DNA of 64,000 nucleotides from Thalassobacillus devorans (GCF_900176565.1 NZ_FXEH01000006.1:1302001-1366000), one strand, 5' to 3'. Positions 43,951 to 53,923 are shown, counted from the first letter of the stretch. A program made the numbers and translations. The notes: generated by a model from the sequence alone, not told the origin.

Positions 43951-44974
43951 AATGGCTGCGTTGGGCCATCCATTCTTTTGTTTTACCTGTCAGAATATAA
44001 GCTTTTCCAGCTAGCCCATGCGGTTTATCCGCATTAAGCAGCATCATCGTCACTTTCAGTTCATGATGGATAGATTCAATGCGTTCTATCAGTGCTTCCT
44101 GCCCCGAAGTGACTAATACCTTCAACAACCCTCCGGCCATTCCGAACATTTCAGCTCCTAAGATAAGTGCCTTTGCCCCATCAAGCCCATGCCTGATTCC
44201 TCCGGAAGCAAAAATGTGAGACCCAGGATAAGTACACTGAACTTCCAGGAGAGAGACCGGGGTAGGTATCCCCCAGTTTTCAAAGACATGTAAGGGGTTC
44301 TCTCTTCTCTGGTTTTCCACTTTAGAAAAGTTAGTGCCGCCTCGCCCTGCCACATCAATATACCGGACACCTGCTTCTTTCAATAAAGCAGCAGATTCCA
44401 TAGACATACCATAGCCAACCTCTTTGACAATAACGGGTACTGGCAGTCGAGCAGCAATCTTCTCTATGTTATTCAACCGTGCCGAAAAATTTCTGTCCCC
44501 TTCCGGCATAATCAGCTCCTGCAGTGTGTTTAGATGGATCTGTAAGGCATTTGCTTCTAACATATCGACCGCCTGATTTGCGTGCTCAAGGCTAGCTTCA
44601 CTGCCTAAATTAGCGAAGATATTGCCCTTTGGATTAGATTTACGAACAACTTCGTAACTTCTTTTTTCTTCCGGGTTTTTCAAGGCGGACATTTGGGAAC
44701 CAACAGCCATCGCAATTCCTGTTTCGGCAGCAACCTCAGCTAACTGCCGATTGATATCTTCGGTTTTCTTTCCACCGCCACCCGTCATAGCATTGACAAA
44801 AAGAGGCGAACTTAATGAAAGTTCGCCTACTTCTATATCTAATCTCAGGTCATCCCACGATAAACCGGAAATGCTCTGATGAACGATTTCAATATCATCA
44901 AAGTGGTTCTGTGGTTCTCTGGAATGACTTAGTGCATGACGTATATGGTCGATTTTACGTTTTTCTCTCGACAT
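43949..44974 (-). CDS. fni: Isopentenyl-diphosphate delta-isomerase, type 2
   Basis: A 341-residue FMN- and NAD(P)H-dependent isomerase that interconverts IPP and DMAPP. Signatures: RKIDHIRHAL, VNAMTGGG, AVGSQMSAL, LQIHLNTLQELIMPEGDRNF, VKEVGYGMS, DVAGRGGTNF and FASGGIRHGLDGAKALILGA (FMN phosphate site). Normal length. It supplies precursors to the heptaprenyl synthase elsewhere in the window. Confidence 0.95.
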   Translation of the reverse strand: MSREKRKIDHIRHALSHSREPQNHFDDIEIVHQSISGLSWDDLRLDIEVGELSLSSPLFVNAMTGGGGKKTEDINRQLAEVAAETGIAMAVGSQMSALKNPEEKRSYEVVRKSNPKGNIFANLGSEASLEHANQAVDMLEANALQIHLNTLQELIMPEGDRNFSARLNNIEKIAARLPVPVIVKEVGYGMSMESAALLKEAGVRYIDVAGRGGTNFSKVENQRRENPLHVFENWGIPTPVSLLEVQCTYPGSHIFASGGIRHGLDGAKALILGAEMFGMAGGLLKVLVTSGQEALIERIESIHHELKVTMMLLNADKPHGLAGKAYILTGKTKEWMAQRSH

Positions 44975-44987
44975 ATCTTTTCACCAA

Positions 44988-46130
44988 TCAGTTTTTATAT
45001 TTGTCTAGTTTATCTCCAATCATGTCACCCAATTGAAAACCAGAGTGGTCGTCTTCTTTTTCGTACTGCTTCAGTTCCTGACGATCTTCCTCACGTTCCA
45101 ATTCCTTGATACTCAACGACAGGCGCTTGGCATTCTCATCAACATCAAGGACCTTGACCTTCACCTGCTGACCGACTTCCAGTTCTTCATCAGGTGTACC
45201 AATATGACGGGTTGCGATTTGAGAAATATGAACAAGGCCTTCCACCCCTGGGAATACTTCAACAAAGGCACCGAAGTTCACCAGGCGCTTAACTGTTCCT
45301 TCAAGCACTGCTCCACGTTCTACACGCTGTTCCAAGTCGTGCCAAGGTCCAGGCTGTGTTTCTTTGTAAGATAAGGAGATACGTTCATTGTCTCTATCCA
45401 CAGAAAGAACCTTCACTTTGATTTGCTGGCCTTCTTCTACGACATCAGAAGCCTTTTCCACATGTTCATGGGAAAGCTGGGAAATATGAACCAGCCCATC
45501 AATTCCGCCAAGGTTCACGAATGCACCAAAATCCGTGATTCGTTGCACGGTACCGTCTACCACTTGTCCTTCTTCTAAAGAATTCAGCACTTCCTGCTTC
45601 TTGCTGGATTCTTCTTCCTCAACGACAGCACGATGGGACAGGATCACGCGGTTTTGTTCGCGATCAAGTTCTACCACTTTTAGTGTCAAAGGTTTTCCTT
45701 TATATTCATCAAAGTTTTCTACATAGTATGTTTCAACTAAGGAAGCGGGAATAAATCCGCGCAGGCCGACATCTACTACAAGTCCACCTTTAACGATATC
45801 TTTGACCTCTGCTTCAAAGATTTCTCCGCTTTCATATTTCGCTTCCAATTCTTCCCACGCCTTATCAGCATCTACTGCACGTTTGGAAAGAACGATTTCG
45901 TCGTCTTCTACTTTTTTGACTTGAAGCTTGATTTCATCGCCTTCACTGACGACATCAGAAGCCTTTTCTACATGAAGGCTGGATAGTTCACTGATTGGAA
46001 CAATCCCTTCCACTTTATAGCCAACATCGACAAGAACCTGTTTTTCTTCAACTTTAACTACTTTTCCTGTCACGATGTCACCAGTAGAAAATTCCTGCAT
46101 TCCTGTTACTTCTTGATTCATTTCATCCAT
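44988..46130 (-). CDS. ypfD: S1-domain RNA-binding protein (ribosomal protein S1 homologue YpfD)
   Basis: A 380-residue protein with four S1 domains (about 15-85, 100-170, 190-260, 275-345), e.g. [39 protein letters not shown]. It is shorter than the six-domain Gram-negative S1, the normal state for bacilli, where it is not a firm ribosomal component. The first two domains are less conserved. GGAGG lies 9 nt before the ATG. Acidic C-tail. Confidence 0.92.
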   Translation of the reverse strand: MDEMNQEVTGMQEFSTGDIVTGKVVKVEEKQVLVDVGYKVEGIVPISELSSLHVEKASDVVSEGDEIKLQVKKVEDDEIVLSKRAVDADKAWEELEAKYESGEIFEAEVKDIVKGGLVVDVGLRGFIPASLVETYYVENFDEYKGKPLTLKVVELDREQNRVILSHRAVVEEEESSKKQEVLNSLEEGQVVDGTVQRITDFGAFVNLGGIDGLVHISQLSHEHVEKASDVVEEGQQIKVKVLSVDRDNERISLSYKETQPGPWHDLEQRVERGAVLEGTVKRLVNFGAFVEVFPGVEGLVHISQIATRHIGTPDEELEVGQQVKVKVLDVDENAKRLSLSIKELEREEDRQELKQYEKEDDHSGFQLGDMIGDKLDKYKN

Positions 46131-46220
46131 ACCAAGCTACCTCCTTCAAAATCCGACACTACTTCACTTCAGAATGTCCTTTTGTCTAACTTCTAATATT
46201 TATAAGAATTTGTCAAGTAA

Positions 46221-46811
46221 TTAACCATGTATTTTTGGGTTTTTTGCTAATTTTTCGATTTCTTTCATAATCATATCTGTCGTCTCTCTGGCTGAAGCTT
46301 TATTTTCCCGATAGCTTGACATGTCTATCGGCTTTCCATATACGACCCACAGACGTTTGAATGGCTTATAAGGACCGATAATCGCACAAGGCACAATCCA
46401 CGCTTCTGAACGGAGTGCAAAAAAGCCTGCGCCTGCCAACCCTTGACCGATCTCTCCGTTTTTACTTCTTGTCCCTTCTGGAAAAAGACCTAATGTTTCA
46501 TTCTGCTCCAAAATCTTAAGACCGCCTCTTAAGGCGTTGCGATCTTTCATTCCTCTTTTAACCGGAAAAGCATGTACTTTTCTAAGAATCTTCCCAAAAA
46601 ATTTATTTTTGAAAAGTTCTTCTTTAGCCATAAAATGAATATTACGTCCACTGGTAATTCCCACAACAGGTGGATCTAGGTTAGAAATATGATTAGAGCA
46701 AATGATAACCGGACCTTCTTTAGGAATATTTTTTTTGCCCACTACCTTAATACGATAAAGCGGATATAAAAGGACCGTAAATAAAAGTTTCCCCACCTTA
46801 TAGAGATTCAT
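46221..46811 (-). CDS. plsC: 1-acyl-sn-glycerol-3-phosphate acyltransferase family protein
   Basis: A 196-residue membrane-associated acyltransferase. The catalytic H-x4-D motif is NHISNLDPP, and the phosphate-binding FPEGTRSKNGE motif follows. It probably makes phosphatidic acid from lysophosphatidic acid using acyl-ACP, the step after GpsA-derived glycerol phosphate. One hydrophobic N-terminal stretch is present. It follows cmk by 12 nt. The symbol is tentative because bacilli may have more than one such gene. Confidence 0.85.
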   Translation of the reverse strand: MNLYKVGKLLFTVLLYPLYRIKVVGKKNIPKEGPVIICSNHISNLDPPVVGITSGRNIHFMAKEELFKNKFFGKILRKVHAFPVKRGMKDRNALRGGLKILEQNETLGLFPEGTRSKNGEIGQGLAGAGFFALRSEAWIVPCAIIGPYKPFKRLWVVYGKPIDMSSYRENKASARETTDMIMKEIEKLAKNPKIHG

Positions 46812-46823
46812 AACCTATACTCC

Positions 46824-47495
46824 TCACTCTTTATTTTTGACAACTTCGATGATTCGCCCCACCACTTCATCTATGTTCAATGAAGTGGTGTTGATTTCAA
46901 CTGCATCATCCGCTTTTACTAATGGTGCCACCTCACGTTGCGAGTCAATCTCATCGCGTCGTCTTATTTCTTCTTTTAATTCTTCTAAATCAGAAGAAAA
47001 ACCTTTTTCAATATTTTCTTTATGTCTTCTCTCTGCCCGTTCTTCTACAGAAGCTATCATAAAAATCTTCACTTCAGCATCCGGAATTACATGGGTGCCA
47101 ATGTCCCTGCCGTCCATTACCACACCGCGCTTTGCTGCCAGCTGCTGCTGCCTCTCGACCATTTCTTCCCGTACCTTTCTATGTTTAGCAACAATCGAAA
47201 CTTGATTCGTGACTTCTTGTGTACGAATCGACTGGGTAACATCTTCTCCATTTACATAAACGTGTTGCCCATCATTCTCCATTTGCAACAGTATCTCACA
47301 CTCCTGAAGCAATTTGTGAATGTCTTCTTGTTCTTCCAGGTTCAAACCTTTTTTTAGTGCGTACCATGTCAGAGCTCGGTACATCGCTCCGGTATCAATA
47401 TAAACATAACCCAGTTGATGAGCAACTCTTTTGGCTACCGTACTTTTTCCAGCGGCAGCTGGTCCATCGATCGCTATTGCCAGTTGTTTCTCCAA
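46824..47495 (-). CDS. cmk: Cytidylate kinase
   Basis: A 223-residue (d)CMP kinase. P-loop [42 protein letters not shown] in the CMP-binding insert, [11 protein letters not shown] and [10 protein letters not shown] lid are all present. The start is TTG; the family N-terminus ([12 protein letters not shown]) supports it although the ribosome site (GGTGAAAGG) is modest. Order cmk-plsC-ypfD is the bacillus standard. Confidence 0.94.
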   Translation of the reverse strand: MEKQLAIAIDGPAAAGKSTVAKRVAHQLGYVYIDTGAMYRALTWYALKKGLNLEEQEDIHKLLQECEILLQMENDGQHVYVNGEDVTQSIRTQEVTNQVSIVAKHRKVREEMVERQQQLAAKRGVVMDGRDIGTHVIPDAEVKIFMIASVEERAERRHKENIEKGFSSDLEELKEEIRRRDEIDSQREVAPLVKADDAVEINTTSLNIDEVVGRIIEVVKNKE

Positions 47496-47600
47496 AACCT
47501 TTCACCACTTTCCTGCCATAATGCTTTCTGTTTAATAGTACATCTGTTTTGTTTGATTTTTTGCTTTCTGACGCAACGCTAACCTTTCCTGAAATACAAG

Positions 47601-47639
47601 AAAAAACGCCTTTCCCAAAATAAGAAAGCGCGCTTTTTT
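47601..47639. terminator. Intrinsic terminator of ypfA (bidirectional)
   Basis: CGC-x-CTTTC pairs with GAAAGGCG on the minus strand (one bulge) and is followed by six Ts; a T run also follows on the + strand. The rest of the 47496-47813 gap shows no gene or clear promoter. Confidence 0.7.
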
Positions 47640-47813
47640 CAAATTCTTTCACATGTGTTATTAGGTTTGTATCCCTACGCGTCTTTTACCTATTATTCAA
47701 TTCGTACTTCAAAATCATAACATAACGTCTGCTTATAAATCCATTACCTATACCCGCTTCTATGGGAACATTTTTTGCCCGGTCAAGAGTTCAGGTATAT
47801 GTCCATAAATTTG

Positions 47814-48470
47814 TCAACGTACCCTCTTCCCTTTCATATATAGCTGTCGTTCAAAACAGTATTGTATGATTGTCTGCCTGCTGCCTTCAGTAATATTATG
47901 GAACTCCACGGAAGCTGACTCACGTTCCATGCCTTTACCTTTGAAAACCCGTACAACTTCAGCTTTCGCATCTATATAGTGTACATCCCCTGCTTTCATA
48001 TGGAAAACAAACAATATTTCCACCAAGTTTCCTGGTGCGCATTCATGTCTTTCCGGTAATACTATTGCCGCCCCTCCGCCACTGATATCGGTGGTAATAG
48101 ATGTAAAAGAATCTTTACCCCGGCTTTTAATAGCAACGTCTACAGCGGTTTCGATGCGGACATACTTCCTTCTTTGTATCCGTTTGAATTTGTTTTCATC
48201 CGGCAGATGAAAAATTAATACTGGTATTTTGAATTTTTTCTTTGCAATCATGGATGTCTCAAACATATAAACGCTTTGGTCTTTTCCTACAAAACGAAGA
48301 TTGAATGGTGTACCTTCGTGAATAAAAACTGTCTTTCCTGATTTTTCACCACTTGGCAAAGATAAAAATAAATAACTTCCTTTTATATCAACCACTTTGC
48401 TTTTATATAATTCATGAGAAGTATGATCTGTATGTAACAATTCAAGTGTAACAGGCGTCCCTATATCCAC
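47814..48470 (-). CDS. ypfA: PilZ-domain cyclic-di-GMP receptor YpfA/MotI
   Basis: A 218-residue YcgR-type protein: an N-terminal YcgR-N beta-barrel (about 1-90) and a PilZ domain (about 95-205). The c-di-GMP-binding motifs R-x3-R (RRKYVRIE) and D-x-S-x2-G (TDISGGGAAIV) are intact. In B. subtilis this protein binds MotA and slows the flagellar motor when c-di-GMP is high. No motility genes are in this window, so motility here is unproven. The start is GTG with a weak ribosome site. Confidence 0.9.
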   Translation of the reverse strand: MDIGTPVTLELLHTDHTSHELYKSKVVDIKGSYLFLSLPSGEKSGKTVFIHEGTPFNLRFVGKDQSVYMFETSMIAKKKFKIPVLIFHLPDENKFKRIQRRKYVRIETAVDVAIKSRGKDSFTSITTDISGGGAAIVLPERHECAPGNLVEILFVFHMKAGDVHYIDAKAEVVRVFKGKGMERESASVEFHNITEGSRQTIIQYCFERQLYMKGKRVR

Positions 48471-48528
48471 TATACCACCACTTCTTTCCGACTAGGAATT
48501 TTGACTGGTTCTATTATCTCAAAAAAAT

Positions 48529-48562
48529 AAAAAAAGAGAAAGATGGTAAGCCCATCTTTCTC
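48529..48562 (-). terminator. Intrinsic terminator of sleB-ypeB
   Basis: AGAGAAAGATGG pairs perfectly with 48551-48562 across a 4-5 nt loop and is followed on the minus strand by seven Ts. Confidence 0.9.
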
Positions 48563-48563
48563 T

Positions 48564-49907
48564 TTATACAGCCCTGGAGAACTTAATTTCAGTAGCTTTT
48601 AGACGTTCCACTTTTTCTTCGGTACCATCCTCTGCATTAATGAAGATTCGGTAGGTATTATCACCCAGTGTGCCGAGAAATTCGTAGGTCAATACTTCTT
48701 CTGCCAAATCATTCTCTATAATGGCCATATGCTGTTCCTGAATTTTTACGTCGGGATTAACACTTGACCTGGCTTCTTCTTCAGAGATACCTGTTTCAGG
48801 TATGTCGCGTTGGCGATGATTCATAAAATAATCCTTTGCAGACATCCCTAACATGTCTCCACTATCCAATGCGACTTTCACCTGGATAGCATCAGGATAG
48901 ATTCTTACACCATCCTGACTTGCTACAAAAGAATATACTCCTTCTTTTTCATATTGACTACTTTGAACCAGCTCCCTATCCGGGAAATCAAAGGATTGAA
49001 GATAATCATTAGCCTTCAATGCCCCTTCATGAAGACTGATTTTTGTATCCTTCACCGGGCGCTCTACCATTACCGTCAAAGGATGTCCTCCTTTTACTGA
49101 CATATCAATATAACCGTTTTTATCTCCATCTTGATAAGAAGCCATCCAAGTCTGTACATCCGCCCCATCGCCTGTTTTGGTCATATTAATTTTTTGTTTG
49201 TCTTTAATATTAAATATTTTCTTGGCTGTTTCCTTTGCTTCTTGTTCACTGATTTCCTTGCCATCTAAACCTTTGAACTCATGATTTTCATCGGCTATCC
49301 CGATTATATTGCTGCCATTGTTCTCTTCCCCAAAACCAGCAACACTTTTTTCTACGGTTTCAAAACCATCGATGATGGTATTATCCCCCTGAGCATCATT
49401 GGTTGCTAAAGCAAGCTGCACGTCCATCCAGCGCAGGTTCTCCTCCAGTACCGTATGCTGGACCTTTCTTAGTTCATCCTTAATGGTACCGCTTTGCTTA
49501 TAAAGGTCTTCCAGCATGGTTACTTCTTCATCAGATAACGGTTCATCACTCAAATTTCGGATAGCAGTTTTATAACTGAAATCACCGATATCATGAAGAA
49601 ACTCTTCTGTTTTATTGAACGGAAGCAAGGTCAATGGAAGCTGTCCGACATCCGCCTGGGCTTCTGAAGTCAATCGCCATATTTGAGCAAGTTCTGGAGA
49701 AAGTCTTTTTTGGGAATTCATGGCGAGTACATTACCGATCTTGTCATGTAATAGATCGGTATGATAGGTCAAATCATGAAAAGCTCGCTGATACGTATTT
49801 TCTGCCTGTATCAGGATTGCATTTTTATCCTGATGTTCCTTGTAACCCCACACCCCTGTTCCAACTACAACAATAGCCAGTAAAGAAATCAATATCCATC
49901 TTTTCAT
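48564..49907 (-). CDS. ypeB: Germination protein YpeB
   Basis: A 447-residue membrane-anchored protein needed for SleB to be placed in the spore and to survive there. One N-terminal transmembrane helix (about 3-22), a helical domain (about 28-190), then three PepSY-type repeats (e.g. KEISEQEAKETAKKIF, EALKANDYLQSF-like and GISEEEARSSVNPDVKIQE). ATG 49907 is chosen with AGGTGG at 8 nt. It starts 12 nt after sleB, the invariant pair. Confidence 0.95.
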   Translation of the reverse strand: MKRWILISLLAIVVVGTGVWGYKEHQDKNAILIQAENTYQRAFHDLTYHTDLLHDKIGNVLAMNSQKRLSPELAQIWRLTSEAQADVGQLPLTLLPFNKTEEFLHDIGDFSYKTAIRNLSDEPLSDEEVTMLEDLYKQSGTIKDELRKVQHTVLEENLRWMDVQLALATNDAQGDNTIIDGFETVEKSVAGFGEENNGSNIIGIADENHEFKGLDGKEISEQEAKETAKKIFNIKDKQKINMTKTGDGADVQTWMASYQDGDKNGYIDMSVKGGHPLTVMVERPVKDTKISLHEGALKANDYLQSFDFPDRELVQSSQYEKEGVYSFVASQDGVRIYPDAIQVKVALDSGDMLGMSAKDYFMNHRQRDIPETGISEEEARSSVNPDVKIQEQHMAIIENDLAEEVLTYEFLGTLGDNTYRIFINAEDGTEEKVERLKATEIKFSRAV

Positions 49908-49919
49908 ACGTCTCACCAC

Positions 49920-50765
49920 CTATTTCGCAAAAATGTGTTTTCCTATCTTTTTAATTTGTGGTCTGCTCCAAATCCAGCCTGAAGTTGCCGTGTCAGGGTT
50001 AAAATAATAAATGGCTTCGCCAGAAGGATCCCAGCCATTAATGGCATCCATAACGGCTCTTTTTGCTGTTTCATTCGGAGTCAGCCAAATTTGTCCATCT
50101 GCCACTGCAGTAAAAGCCCTCGGTTCAAAGATTACACCCGCGACTGTATTAGGGAAGGTAGTACTGTTTACACGATTTAAAATAACTGCGGCCACTGCTA
50201 CTTGCCCCACATAAGGCTCGCCCCTGGCCTCTCCATATACCGCATTAGCCATTAACTGGATATCATTTTGAGAATAACCATTCGGGATGTTTACAGCAGT
50301 ATTACTCGGTTCTTCCGCTTGTTGTTGACCACCTTGTTGCTGTCCTCCCTGCTTCTGCTTTTTAGAGTCTTTTACTTGTTGCTCTTTTGGGACGCCGCCA
50401 TAATAAGAGAAATCCTTACCTTGTCTAATTTGTTCCTTAACAAAACCTTCATCGTATTGACTGGCATTCACCAATTTCTGCTTGGTTGACTGGCCGGCCA
50501 GCCCATCGATTTCCATACCGAACTCATATTGAAAGTTTCTTAACGCCCAGTAGGTCCCCCAGCCAAAGACACCATCGATTTTCCCATTGTAAAAACCTAA
50601 GTATTGCAGTCTGGCTTGCAATTCGATAACATCATCACCAACCGCTCCTTGCTGGATCACTTGATTCGAAAAAGCATCCGCCTGTTCAGTTGGGTAGGAA
50701 ACTACGATGACGCCTGCCATCAATACCGATAAAGCTGTATAAAAAATCGAACGCTTTATGCTCAT
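49920..50765 (-). CDS. sleB: Spore cortex-lytic enzyme SleB
   Basis: A 281-residue exported lytic transglycosylase that degrades cortex peptidoglycan during germination. Signal peptide (about 1-30, ending ADAFS), N-terminal peptidoglycan-binding domain (GAVGDDVIELQARLQYLGFYNGKIDG...), a Gln/Gly-rich linker (about 135-155), then the catalytic Hydrolase_2 domain with the key glutamate in NAVYGEARGEP. ATG 50765 has AGGAGG at 12 nt, slightly far. It would be a forespore gene; I could not assign its sigma-G promoter confidently. Confidence 0.95.
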   Translation of the reverse strand: MSIKRSIFYTALSVLMAGVIVVSYPTEQADAFSNQVIQQGAVGDDVIELQARLQYLGFYNGKIDGVFGWGTYWALRNFQYEFGMEIDGLAGQSTKQKLVNASQYDEGFVKEQIRQGKDFSYYGGVPKEQQVKDSKKQKQGGQQQGGQQQAEEPSNTAVNIPNGYSQNDIQLMANAVYGEARGEPYVGQVAVAAVILNRVNSTTFPNTVAGVIFEPRAFTAVADGQIWLTPNETAKRAVMDAINGWDPSGEAIYYFNPDTATSGWIWSRPQIKKIGKHIFAK

Positions 50766-50891
50766 TTCTCGTTCTCGCCTCCTGGATACTATAGTCACTA
50801 ATGCTAATGATAGCTTTTGAAACTCCAGAAGTTTTATACATAAAATTGACGACGATACTATCTTCTTACAAATTTGTCATAAAACAAAAAG

Positions 50892-51075
50892 AAGCTTATT
50901 CAAAGTCCAATGGAATAATAGTGCATGGTGAGATCCCGCAGGGCTTTAGCCCGAGGAAGCTCACCGAACGCCCATGGAAAGCGAGTAATTTCCCTGACCT
51001 CCAGACACTCTCAACCGTAATGGGAACAACAACTCTCGAAACTGAGTCTTCAGCAATTGGGAGCTTAAATGCAAG
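50892..51075 (+). repeat. Composite repeat locus 3, deletion derivative
   Basis: The left edge AAGCTTATTCAA (50892-50903) is the same 12 bases that begin locus 1 at 16850. It is joined directly to the interior of a right half (from about 50906) and runs to the right terminal repeat at 51033-51051. The whole left half and the 5' arm of the right half are missing. It fills most of the sleB-prsW gap. Confidence 0.8.
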
Positions 51076-51100
51076 AACAACGTTGAGATTTAATGGAGAC

Positions 51101-51130
51101 AAAAATAAAACCATGTCATTATAGACATGG
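51101..51130 (-). terminator. Intrinsic terminator of prsW
   Basis: CCATGTC (51111-51117) pairs with 51124-51130 and is followed on the minus strand by TTTTATTTTT. Confidence 0.85.
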
Positions 51131-51142
51131 TGGATATTGAAC

Positions 51143-51811
51143 TTATTCAGCTTTCGAGTGAAGGTTAGCAGAGTGGTGATTGGCCAATCGGATTTTACGT
51201 ATTCCGATAACCCATAGACCAGCCATAAAAGGGATCATAAGATAAAGCCAGGCGTTAGAAGTGGTGGTAAGAATCATATCATATAAACCGTGTAAAGCAA
51301 CGGGAATAAATAAAGCTAAAGTTAAACACATTTTTGTTCGAGTCGTATTGAACTTAGCTTTTCCAATATAATAGCCCATCAGAATTCCAAACAAGGCATG
51401 AGAGGATACTGGAAAGATCGCTCTCCCCCATGCATACTGGGTACCATTTGCAAGAAGATAAATGATGTTCTCAACTGTTGCGAAACCCAGACTTATCGCG
51501 ACACCATAAATGATGCCGTCATAATGGTGATCAAATTCTCTATGTTGATAAACAGCGAATAAAAATATAAACCATTTAACAAACTCTTCAAGCAACCCCG
51601 CTAATAAAAATGAGTGGACGTAGGGCGATTGTAATAATCCTTCGATATTAATAGCATATTGTATAAACATGGTTGGAAATACAAGCAGTGCTCCAAGTAT
51701 GAAAGTGCGGATGATCAAAGGGAGCGGCTCTAATTCTATTCGTTTATTAAAATAGATGAACGTCATGATAGCTGCAACCGGGGCGAGCGCTAACGTTAAA
51801 AGAGATACCAT
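51143..51811 (-). CDS. prsW: Intramembrane protease PrsW
   Basis: A 222-residue multi-pass membrane protease. The glutamate pair is in LAGLLEEFVKWFIFL and further polar residues are in GVAISLGFATVENI, PVSSHALFGILMGYY and PVALHGLYDMIL. In B. subtilis PrsW makes the first cut in anti-sigma factor RsiW to release SigW under envelope stress. RsiW/SigW are not in this window. ATG 51811 with GAGGAG at 6 nt is chosen over a start seven codons earlier. Confidence 0.93.
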   Translation of the reverse strand: MVSLLTLALAPVAAIMTFIYFNKRIELEPLPLIIRTFILGALLVFPTMFIQYAINIEGLLQSPYVHSFLLAGLLEEFVKWFIFLFAVYQHREFDHHYDGIIYGVAISLGFATVENIIYLLANGTQYAWGRAIFPVSSHALFGILMGYYIGKAKFNTTRTKMCLTLALFIPVALHGLYDMILTTTSNAWLYLMIPFMAGLWVIGIRKIRLANHHSANLHSKAE

Positions 51812-51898
51812 TGTCTGCTCCTCACTTTCCATCCAGGTAATTTAATCGTATCATGGAAAGGAAGGAAACGGAACAATAGAAAAAGAAGGTGATAAGTA

Positions 51899-52870
51899 AT
51901 GAAACGTATAATGATCCTCCATACTGGCGGAACTATATCTATGAAAGAAAACAAGGTTACAGGCGAAGTTAATACTGAGGGCAGACACCCTTTACAGGAA
52001 ATTAATGACATGCTCAAAGACGAGGCAGAAATTGAAGATGAGGTGCTTTTCTATATACCATCCCCTCATATGACACCTTCTCATATGCTCCAATTAGGGA
52101 GAAGAATCCATGAAGTACTTGCGTCAGGGAAATTTGATGGGGTTGTCATCACTCATGGTACAGACACACTTGAAGAGACTGCCTATTTTTTAGACCTTTT
52201 CTTACAAACGAGAAAACCTATAGTTATGACTGGCGCTATGCGATCCAGTAACGAAATTGGATCTGATGGGTTATATAACCTGCTGAGTGCTATTCGTGTA
52301 GCGACGTGTGACGAGGCCCAGGATAAAGGTGTACTGGTGGTGATGAATGATGAAATTCATACAGCAAAAAACGTAACAAAAACCTCGACAAGCAATGTAG
52401 CTACATTCCAAAGCCCCCAGTATGGGCCAATAGGAATTACTACAAAAAAAGATGTGTTTTTTCATCATAAATTAACCAGGCATGATTCCTATCCAATTCA
52501 AAAAATTGATAAAAACGTGGCGTTGGTAAAGGCCTATGCCGGCATGGACGGTTCTATCTTCGATGCGCTTAGGAACACAGAGGTTGACGGACTTGTCATC
52601 GAGGCACTTGGACAAGGAAACTTGCCACCAGCAACGGTAGCTTCTATAAAAAAATTGTTGGAATTGAATATTCCGATTGTACTTGTTTCCCGTTGCTATC
52701 AGGGAATAGTCCAGGATACCTACGGTTATGAAGGCGGTGGACGAAAATTACGAGAAGCTGGAATCATTTTTGCAAATGGACTGACGGGACCTAAAGCAAG
52801 AATTAAACTGATGGTGGCGTTGGAAATGACTAACAATCCGACAGAGCTGGCACCGATGTTCGATTATTAG
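51899..52870 (+). CDS. ansA: L-asparaginase, type I (cytosolic)
   Basis: A 323-residue amidohydrolase that converts asparagine to aspartate and ammonia. The first catalytic threonine is in ILHTGGTISM, the second set in THGTDTLEETAYFLDL, plus MTGAMRSSNEIGSDG. No signal peptide, so cytosolic. AAGGTGATAA precedes the ATG. It is the only + strand gene between ypzI and cotJ, divergent from prsW. Its product aspartate links to aspB and panD. Confidence 0.94.
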   Translation: MKRIMILHTGGTISMKENKVTGEVNTEGRHPLQEINDMLKDEAEIEDEVLFYIPSPHMTPSHMLQLGRRIHEVLASGKFDGVVITHGTDTLEETAYFLDLFLQTRKPIVMTGAMRSSNEIGSDGLYNLLSAIRVATCDEAQDKGVLVVMNDEIHTAKNVTKTSTSNVATFQSPQYGPIGITTKKDVFFHHKLTRHDSYPIQKIDKNVALVKAYAGMDGSIFDALRNTEVDGLVIEALGQGNLPPATVASIKKLLELNIPIVLVSRCYQGIVQDTYGYEGGGRKLREAGIIFANGLTGPKARIKLMVALEMTNNPTELAPMFDY

Positions 52871-52901
52871 AAAAGATAATAGTCTAACCCTTAATAAACG
52901 A

Positions 52902-52923
52902 GCTCAGAGTTTACACTCTGAGC
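52902..52923. terminator. Shared hairpin between convergent ansA and ypdA
   Basis: GCTCAGAGT (52902-52910) pairs perfectly with 52915-52923 across 4 nt. T runs are poor on both sides, so it is a weak terminator. Confidence 0.45.
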
Positions 52924-52945
52924 TTGTAACAATTCATATAGATAA

Positions 52946-53923
52946 TTATTTTTTTGCAGCTATTGCATTTGCAATGTGTGCACCATGATGGCGACCGTTT
53001 TCGATAAAGATTTCATTATTATTATAGCCGGCAGCAATCACACCTGCGATATAAATCCCCGGTACATTGGTTTCCATGGTTGCTTCATCGAATGACGGCC
53101 TGCCTGTTTTTTCATCCATATCCACGCCCATTTTGGTAAGAAAACTATGGTCCGGACGATAGCCAGTCATCGCAAAGACAAAATCGTTAGGAATTTGCTC
53201 TTCCTTATCATTACATGTGAAGACAACGTAGTTTTCGCTAATCTTTTTTACTTCTGCGCAAAACCTCATATCAACGATACCTTTGTTGACCAATGCTTCA
53301 AATTCCGGAAGTATCCAAGGCTTAATACTTTTTGAGTAATCTTCCCCACGATAGAGTACTGTCACGTGTGCCCCTGCCTTCACTAATTCCAGTGCAGCAT
53401 CTACAGCGGAATTTTTCCCGCCAATAACTACTACATTCTTTTTAAAATAAGGATGAGCTTCTTTGAAATAATGCTTCACCTTATCCAGTTCTTCACCTTC
53501 GATATTCATCATATTAGGTTGATCATAATAGCCTGTGGCTATGATGATATCCTTAGCCTGATAAATATCAGTTTCCCCACTGTTTTTCTTCGTATGAACT
53601 GTGAAAGTTGTTTCTTCTTTTACCACTTGGGTCACCCGCTCATAGGCGTTCACCCGTAATTCCTTACGCTCAGCTACTGCTCTATAGTAAGCTAAAGCCT
53701 GATTCCTGACAGGCTTCTGTCGTTCAGTTATGAAAGGCACTCCTCCAATCTCCAGTTTTTCACTGGAACTGAAAAAAGTCTGGTGGGTGGGATAATTATA
53801 GATGGAATTGACAACATTCCCTTTTTCTATCAAAAGTGGTTCAATCCCTCGTTCCTGCAGCTCTATGGCAGCACTCATTCCACATGGTCCTGCCCCGACA
53901 ATAATTACATCTTCCTGTTGCAC
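52946..53923 (-). CDS. ypdA: Bacillithiol disulfide reductase
   Basis: A 325-residue FAD flavoprotein that reduces oxidised bacillithiol with NADPH. FAD loop VIIVGAGPCGMSAAIELQ with the characteristic Cys14, NADPH loop VVIGGKNSAVDAALEL, and GIYIAGVIAAG near the C-terminus. It lacks the CxxC redox pair of thioredoxin reductase, as expected for this family. The start is GTG with GGAG. It complements bshA at 13 kb and neighbours gudB as in B. subtilis. Confidence 0.92.
   Translation of the reverse strand: MQQEDVIIVGAGPCGMSAAIELQERGIEPLLIEKGNVVNSIYNYPTHQTFFSSSEKLEIGGVPFITERQKPVRNQALAYYRAVAERKELRVNAYERVTQVVKEETTFTVHTKKNSGETDIYQAKDIIIATGYYDQPNMMNIEGEELDKVKHYFKEAHPYFKKNVVVIGGKNSAVDAALELVKAGAHVTVLYRGEDYSKSIKPWILPEFEALVNKGIVDMRFCAEVKKISENYVVFTCNDKEEQIPNDFVFAMTGYRPDHSFLTKMGVDMDEKTGRPSFDEATMETNVPGIYIAGVIAAGYNNNEIFIENGRHHGAHIANAIAAKK

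Noticed and set aside
46131-46220. TTGACA upstream of ypfD as a promoter
   Set aside because: No acceptable -10 box at 16-18 nt; left uncalled.
50766-50900. Sigma-G promoter for sleB
   Set aside because: TGTATA-like and CTATCATTA-like boxes occur but spacing is wrong (about 20 nt or more), so I do not call it.
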